Origin: Chryseobacterium camelliae
GTDB taxonomy: Bacteria > Bacteroidota > Bacteroidia > Flavobacteriales > Weeksellaceae
Direction of reading: 5' to 3'
DNA: 64,000 bases
Assembly: GCF_027920545.1 (NCBI RefSeq)
Contig: NZ_CP115859.1
Span: forward strand, 434,001 to 498,000
The translations under genes and the position numbers were made by a program. The notes beneath the pieces were generated by a model. The model was not told the DNA's origin. It did not search any database and saw nothing but the letters and a program-made list of their open reading frames with translations. Below, in pieces: positions 59,685 through 64,000 of this stretch (position 1 is its first letter; every line of letters starts with the position of its first letter).

Positions 59685-60476
59685 ATGAAAAGTATGTATT
59701 CTAAAATTCTGATTTTAGCGTTCATGGCATCTTCGCTCTATTCTTATGCGTGGGGACTGACGGGACACAGAATTATCGCGGAAATCGCAGAAAATCATCT
59801 TTCCGGAAAGGCAAGAAGAGAAATTAAAAAAATTATGGGGAAAGAACGCCTTGCTTATTGGGCAAACTGGCCGGATTTCATCAAATCGGATACGACAGGT
59901 GCATGGAAGCAGGCATCAGCCTGGCATTATGTAAACATCGATCCTCAGACAGACCTTAAAGCTTTTGAAAAGAACCTGGAAGCTCAGGCCGGTCCAAGTT
60001 TATACACTCAGGTAAAAGTATTGTCGAGCCAGATTAAAGATGAAAAAACCTCTGAAAAAGACAGAAAAATTGCTTTAATTTTCCTGATTCACATCATGGG
60101 AGATTTGGCACAGCCTTTACACGTAGGAAGAGCTGAAGATTTAGGAGGAAATAAAATAAATGTTACTTATTTTGGTGAAAAAACAAACTTACACTCCGTT
60201 TGGGACGGAAAATTAGTAGATTCACAAAAATACAGCTATACAGAATATTCAAAATTACTGGATATCAAATCTAAAGATGAAGTAGCTAAAATTCAGTCAG
60301 GAACACTGGAAGACTGGTTGTATGATTCTCATCAGATTGCCAATAAAATCTATGCTCAAACTCCAAATGATTCAAAATTGTCATACGATTACCAGTACAA
60401 ATTTAATGATATCATGGAAAGACAGCTTCTATACGGAGGTTTGAGATTATCGAAATTATTGAATGATCTTTTTTAA
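59685..60476 (+). CDS. S1/P1 nuclease family protein
   Basis: 263 residues from 59685 (an ATG at 59673 would add four). The signal peptide should be cut in SYA/WGLTGHRI, leaving Trp as the mature N-terminus; in S1/P1 nucleases that Trp's amino group is a zinc ligand. Further ligands appear in GHRIIAEIAENHL, the HIMGDLAQPLHVG block (His, Asp and His), HYVNID and NLHSVWDGKLVD (His, Asp). The three-zinc centre hydrolyses single-stranded DNA and RNA and 3'-mononucleotides outside the cytoplasm, probably for nutrient scavenging. Confidence 0.93.
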   Translation: MKSMYSKILILAFMASSLYSYAWGLTGHRIIAEIAENHLSGKARREIKKIMGKERLAYWANWPDFIKSDTTGAWKQASAWHYVNIDPQTDLKAFEKNLEAQAGPSLYTQVKVLSSQIKDEKTSEKDRKIALIFLIHIMGDLAQPLHVGRAEDLGGNKINVTYFGEKTNLHSVWDGKLVDSQKYSYTEYSKLLDIKSKDEVAKIQSGTLEDWLYDSHQIANKIYAQTPNDSKLSYDYQYKFNDIMERQLLYGGLRLSKLLNDLF

Positions 60477-61014
60477 TGTTGATGGTTGATGGTCTTTAGT
60501 TGATCGTTAAACTTAAAATGATATAAGCGGAACCTTGGTTTCGCTTTTTTTATTTTTTACGGTAAATAATATGAATTTTCATATTACTTTTAATCGTTTT
60601 CCCAAAAAGGCATTCAGGATGAGATTTTCTATGCTTAGATTCTTAACAAAAGATCATCTCTATGAGTGTTTTTTAAGCGGATTACAACTCTAGCCCCGAT
60701 TGTAGCAATTGTTTGAGCTCATTTTCCGGATTTTGGCGGAGGCAGAGCCTCCGCCAAAATCCGGAAAATAGCGAGTGCGAAAAGCGGGATAAGCTTCAAA
60801 TACAATTGAATTCAAAACTTATCAATACGATTTTTTCAACATCTTCCCTAAATGGCAAAATCAAAAAATCATCGTTCTACGTCGCGAGAGCTATAAATTA
60901 CAACTAATTTTTCAATTACAAATTAAATAAACATAAAATAATTAAAACAAGTGTAACCTTTTTACCTTCTCCAACGTATAATATATAGTAACTCTTTTTT
61001 GAGGATAAAAATAG
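60477..61014. other. Long intergenic region with a GC-rich palindromic element, upstream of the sigma factor gene
   Basis: About 540 bases. The middle (~60670-60810) is clearly less AT-rich than its flanks and contains the perfect palindrome listed separately, with flanking words (CTAGCCCCGATTGTAGC ... GCGAGTGCGAAAAGCGGGA) that look like a dispersed chryseobacterial repeat. The rightmost ~100 bases are AT-rich and should hold the sigma factor promoter. No supported ORF. Confidence 0.45.
60721..60769. repeat. Perfect 23-bp inverted repeat with 3-nt loop
   Basis: Arms 60721-60743 and 60747-60769 are exactly complementary (ATTTTCCGGATTTTGG... and its inverse), loop AGA. The GC-rich centre GGAGGC/GCCTCC stands out. 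No T-run follows on either strand, so it is not a typical terminator. Confidence 0.85.
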
Positions 61015-61881
61015 ATGAGACAATTAAAAATCACTAAGCAGGTTACCAACAGGGAAACTGCTTCATTAGACAAGTATTTGCAGGAAATTGGTAAAGTAGA
61101 ACTGATCACTGCAGACGAAGAAGTAGAATTGGCACAAAGAATTCGTGCGGGCGACAGAGCAGCACTGGAAAAATTAATCAAAGCCAACCTTCGTTTTGTG
61201 GTTTCAGTATCTAAGCAGTACCAAAATCAAGGTCTTTCTTTACCCGATTTGATTAATGAAGGGAACTTAGGACTTATGAAAGCAGCAAAAAGGTATGATG
61301 AAACAAGAGGTTTCAAATTTATCTCTTACGCGGTATGGTGGATTCGTCAATCAATTTTACAGGCTTTGGCAGAACAGTCGAGAATTGTAAGATTACCTTT
61401 GAACAAAATCGGCTCCATCAATAAAATCAACAAAGCATACGCTCACCTTGAGCAGGAAAATGAAAGACCGCCTTCTCCGGAAGAATTGGCTGAAGTTCTT
61501 GACATGAGCGAGGAAGATATCAAAGAATCAATGAAAAACTCCGGAAGACACTTGTCTATGGATGCGCCTTTAGTAGAAGGTGAAGATTCTAATCTTTACG
61601 ATGTATTACGTTCAGGAGAATCTCCAAGTCCTGATAAAGATTTAATGCTTGAATCTCTACAGATCGAGATCGAAAGAGCATTGAATACCTTGACTCCAAG
61701 AGAGGCTGATTTGGTAAGATTATATTTCGGACTGAACGGAAAACATCCGATGACTTTAGAAGAAATCGGAGAAACTTTCGATCTTACAAGAGAGAGAGTT
61801 CGTCAGATCAAAGAAAAAGCGATCAAGAGATTGAAACACAATACCAGAAGTAAGATTTTGAAATCTTATTTAGGGAAATAA
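61015..61881 (+). CDS. rpoD: Primary RNA polymerase sigma factor (RpoD/SigA, Bacteroidota type)
   Basis: 288 residues, lacking region 1.1, as in the Bacteroidota primary factor (sigma-ABfr). Region 1.2 is [27 protein letters not shown]; region 2 contains [57 protein letters not shown]; region 3 follows; region 4 has the [30 protein letters not shown]. It directs RNA polymerase to the TAnnTTTG promoters seen throughout this window. A terminator follows. Confidence 0.96.
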   Translation: MRQLKITKQVTNRETASLDKYLQEIGKVELITADEEVELAQRIRAGDRAALEKLIKANLRFVVSVSKQYQNQGLSLPDLINEGNLGLMKAAKRYDETRGFKFISYAVWWIRQSILQALAEQSRIVRLPLNKIGSINKINKAYAHLEQENERPPSPEELAEVLDMSEEDIKESMKNSGRHLSMDAPLVEGEDSNLYDVLRSGESPSPDKDLMLESLQIEIERALNTLTPREADLVRLYFGLNGKHPMTLEEIGETFDLTRERVRQIKEKAIKRLKHNTRSKILKSYLGK

Positions 61882-61902
61882 TTTTATCGAAATAATGTAT
61901 AG

Positions 61903-61933
61903 GCGGAGCTTGATTTTCAGGCTCCGCTTTTTT
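61903..61933 (+). terminator. Terminator of the sigma factor gene
   Basis: 7-bp GC-rich stem GCGGAGC / GCTCCGC, 11-nt loop, six T. Confidence 0.85.
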
Positions 61934-61970
61934 ATTGTAACAAATTTAAACTGATTAAAAAAGTATATTT

Positions 61971-62083
61971 GTCATTCTGAACATAGACTGAAAGTCTACG
62001 AACGAAGTTCTGAAGTGGAGTGAAGAATCTCAATTCGCATTTTAAAAGTGTAAAAAGATTCCTCCTTCTGTCGGAATGACAAC
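61971..62083. repeat. Dispersed intergenic repeat (GTCATTCnG type), copy 2
   Basis: It opens with GTCATTCTGAAC and closes with GTCGGAATGACAAC, an inverted pair; inside are GAAGTGGAGTGAAGAATCTC and its partial inverse AGATTCCTCCTTC. Same family as 37731-37796. Confidence 0.65.
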
Positions 62084-62096
62084 TAAAAGAAAAACA

Positions 62097-63215
62097 ATGA
62101 ATTCAATTTCAATCATCGGAGCCGGAATCGGAGGTTTAACCCTTGGAAATATTCTGAAACAGCATCACCTCGATTTTACGATTTACGAATCGGCGCCGGA
62201 AATCAAACAGGTCGGTTCAGGAATTATGATGGCTATTAATGCGATGCAGATTTTTGAAACATTAGGCCTGAAAGAAAAAATTGAAAAAGCAGGAAATCCA
62301 ATTCACGGAATTTCCATTACTGATGAAAAATTAAAGCTTCTATCAAAAACCAATGTTCTTGAGCTTGAAAAAAAATACAATTCCTGTAATGTCGCGATCC
62401 ACAGAGCTGATTTACAGAGAATTTTAGCTGAAAATATTGGGTTTGAACATATTGAGCTAAATCATTCTTTAAAAACAATTCGAAAGAACGAAAATTATCT
62501 TCTAAACTTTGAAAACGGAACTGAAATTAAAAGTAAAACAGTTTTCGGCGCAGATGGAATTCATTCAAAAATAAGAAATCAGATGTTTGGAGCCGGAAAT
62601 ATCCGCAACACTGGACAAGTGTGCTGGAGAGGTCTGGTTGAGTTTGACCTCCCTGAAAAATTTCATCAGGAAGCTATTGAAGCCTGGGGAAAAGGAAAAC
62701 GTTTTGGTTTTGTTAGAATGACTGACAAAAAAATATATTGGTATGCAGTTATTAATAAAAGAATCCATAAACGTTACCATAGCTTATCTGAAAACTTTCA
62801 CGGCTTTCATCCATTAATCATTGATATTATTGAATCTACCTCACAGGAAAATACGATTCTTAATGATATTATTGACCTCTCTCCTATTCCGAAATGGTAT
62901 TCTGAAAGCCTTTGCCTGATTGGAGATGCTGCACACGCCACAACTCCCAATCTGGGACAAGGTGCTTGTCAGGCAATTGAAGACGCTTATATCATTGGAA
63001 AGTTATTAGAAAAAAATAAAAACTTCAATTTAATCTTTGAGCAGTTTCAGAAAATCAGAAGAAAAAAAGTCGATCATGTGGTGAATACCAGTCTGAAAAT
63101 AGGACAGATCTCCCAATGGGAAAAGGGAACTCGTTTGCGAAATTTCCTAATGAAGTCAGTTCCAGAAAGGATCAATCAGCAAATGATTGAAAAGGTGATA
63201 AAATTAGAAATGTAG
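62097..63215 (+). CDS. FAD-dependent monooxygenase (PHBH-like)
   Basis: 372 residues from the ATG at 62097. A frame opening at 62076 starts inside the dispersed repeat and is rejected. The FAD-binding GxGxxG is SIIGAGIGGLTLGN (4-17), and the DG and GD motifs are FGADGIHSKIRNQ and LIGDAAHATTPNLGQGACQAIED. The group includes aromatic hydroxylases and antibiotic-modifying oxygenases such as TetX; substrate not decidable, and the TetX-specific residues were not checked. Confidence 0.88.
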   Translation: MNSISIIGAGIGGLTLGNILKQHHLDFTIYESAPEIKQVGSGIMMAINAMQIFETLGLKEKIEKAGNPIHGISITDEKLKLLSKTNVLELEKKYNSCNVAIHRADLQRILAENIGFEHIELNHSLKTIRKNENYLLNFENGTEIKSKTVFGADGIHSKIRNQMFGAGNIRNTGQVCWRGLVEFDLPEKFHQEAIEAWGKGKRFGFVRMTDKKIYWYAVINKRIHKRYHSLSENFHGFHPLIIDIIESTSQENTILNDIIDLSPIPKWYSESLCLIGDAAHATTPNLGQGACQAIEDAYIIGKLLEKNKNFNLIFEQFQKIRRKKVDHVVNTSLKIGQISQWEKGTRLRNFLMKSVPERINQQMIEKVIKLEM

Positions 63216-63249
63216 ATGTTTTCTCTTTTATAATAACGTATCAAGCAAA

Positions 63250-64000
63250 CTACAATTCATTTAAATATTGAGAAAGATCTTCTTTAGTATTGGTTAAATT
63301 CATTTTTTTTCTGAGACGGGTTCGTGAATTTTCTATTGTTTTAGGAGTAACATTCAGCAGGTTGGAAATCTCTTTTGTTGATAATTTAAGTTTGAGCATC
63401 GCTGCCAGTCTTTTATCATAATTGGTCAGACCCGGATGTTTTGCATCCAGATTTTCATAAAATGATTCATGAACATTTAAGAAATGGTATTCAAAATCAC
63501 CCCAGGAATCTTGCTTGGTATTGATTTTAATTTCATTTACAATCTTGGAAACTTCATCAATTTCACTGTCATTAACCTTGGATTTTAACGCATTGATCTG
63601 CTCCAGAATAGATTTAAAGATCTCTTCAATCTTAGACTGCTCCATCGATTTATAAACCAGCAGTTTCTCTTTCATCTGGTTATCGATTTCCAGCTCTCTT
63701 TCTCTGTTTTCAATCAGTTTTTTCTCGAGTCTAAGCTTTTCCGCTTTGTTTCTGAAATTAAAAAGGAATAAAATACAGATCGCAACCACCAACAGAAGAA
63801 TAATGAACATCACAATATACAACGTATTTTTACGGTCCTGCTCTATCTTATTCAATCTTTGCCGGAGTTCATACTCATGTTTTACTTTAAGCCTTTCTAC
63901 ATTGACCGCTTTTTCTTCAACATTTAATAACTCGCGGATCGAATCATACTTTTTAAACGTTTCGGAAGAAAGTTTGTAATCTTTATTAAGTTGGTAGGCT
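63250..64000 (-). CDS. Membrane-anchored HTH (LuxR-type) regulator, N-terminus beyond the window
   Basis: The reading frame is open to the right edge; an apparent start at 63855 is only a TTG inside the frame. The visible ~250 residues are: helical, TPR-like repeats (AYQLNKDYKLSSETFKKYDSI), a coiled-coil (VERLKVKHEYELRQRLNKIEQ), one membrane helix (TLYIVMFIILLLVVAICILFLF), a second long coiled-coil, and a C-terminal HTH (RLAAMLKLKLSTKEISNLLNVTPKTIENSRTRLRKKM). This is the Bacteroidota architecture of TPR + TM + LuxR-type HTH regulators; the complete protein probably has several N-terminal TPRs. Confidence 0.85.
   Translation of the reverse strand, partial: AYQLNKDYKLSSETFKKYDSIRELLNVEEKAVNVERLKVKHEYELRQRLNKIEQDRKNTLYIVMFIILLLVVAICILFLFNFRNKAEKLRLEKKLIENRERELEIDNQMKEKLLVYKSMEQSKIEEIFKSILEQINALKSKVNDSEIDEVSKIVNEIKINTKQDSWGDFEYHFLNVHESFYENLDAKHPGLTNYDKRLAAMLKLKLSTKEISNLLNVTPKTIENSRTRLRKKMNLTNTKEDLSQYLNEL

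Noticed and set aside
62076..62096. Upstream ATG for the FAD monooxygenase
   Set aside because: It lies inside a dispersed repeat (GGAATGACAAC) and the seven extra residues precede the normal start of the FAD-binding strand.

Overview
The window looks like chromosomal DNA of a Chryseobacterium-type flavobacterium (Bacteroidota, Weeksellaceae). This rests on the low GC content, Por-type (T9SS) C-terminal sorting tails on secreted enzymes, start codons without Shine-Dalgarno sequences but with flavobacterial -7 boxes (TAnnTTTG), a short primary sigma factor lacking region 1.1, DUF3078 and PorT-type outer-membrane proteins, TssN (a Bacteroidota-only type VI secretion protein) and bacillithiol-type genes.

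Layout. 1-8 kb: a truncated TNT-domain (NAD glycohydrolase-like) lipoprotein, a T9SS-secreted metalloprotease, a DinB protein, an acyl-CoA dehydrogenase and a T9SS-secreted endonuclease I. 8-18.6 kb: a SatD/DUF3307 pair behind three evenly spaced operators, then purC, purF, two paralogous outer-membrane barrels, aroB, an rRNA pseudouridine synthase, pncA and a DEAD-box helicase. 18.7-20.7 kb: a tightly overlapping operon with bacillithiol features (YfiT/BstA-like, DUF1569, YtxJ-like, Crp/Fnr). 20.7-26 kb: a membrane-bound AraC regulator divergent from a TonB-dependent receptor and a secreted tyrosine phosphatase. 26-34.4 kb: a CAT-like acetyltransferase, a periplasmic aspartyl-protease-like protein, an LTA-synthase-like enzyme, an MBL-fold hydrolase, and an MFS / DsbA-like / nucleosidase / GNAT string. 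34.4-40.8 kb: a MocR-type regulator divergent from a biotin operon (ferritin-like protein, bioF, bioD, bioB, bioA). 40.8-44.4 kb: Lrp regulator, MFS exporter, DUF3078 protein and a double-glycine-leader-like peptide.

45.3-48.7 kb is a distinct, very AT-rich accessory segment: a serine resolvase with palindromes at its promoter, then six short unrelated ORFs, each preceded by the same 17-nt box (five of the six boxes end exactly at the start codon), terminated by an IS3-type transposase remnant. It looks like a cassette array and is the most unusual structure here. 49.2-54.3 kb: an ArsR/SRPBCC operon, a lipoprotein, threonine aldolase and an MntR-type regulator with a clear operator. 56.3-59.4 kb: three type VI (T6SSiii) baseplate/membrane genes, tssG-tssN-tssK. 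59.6-64 kb: S1/P1 nuclease, primary sigma factor, FAD monooxygenase and the C-terminal part of a membrane-anchored HTH regulator.

Main hypotheses: (1) the 17-nt-box cassette array; (2) a two-ExxH ferritin-like protein translationally coupled to bioF in a biotin operon that carries no bioC/bioG/bioH; (3) SatD autoregulation through three TATAAG-N8-CTTATA operators at exact 29-bp spacing; (4) a receptor/phosphatase uptake unit under a transmembrane AraC regulator; (5) a glycine-zipper peptide with paired CxxxC motifs. No rRNA, tRNA or CRISPR array was recognised.
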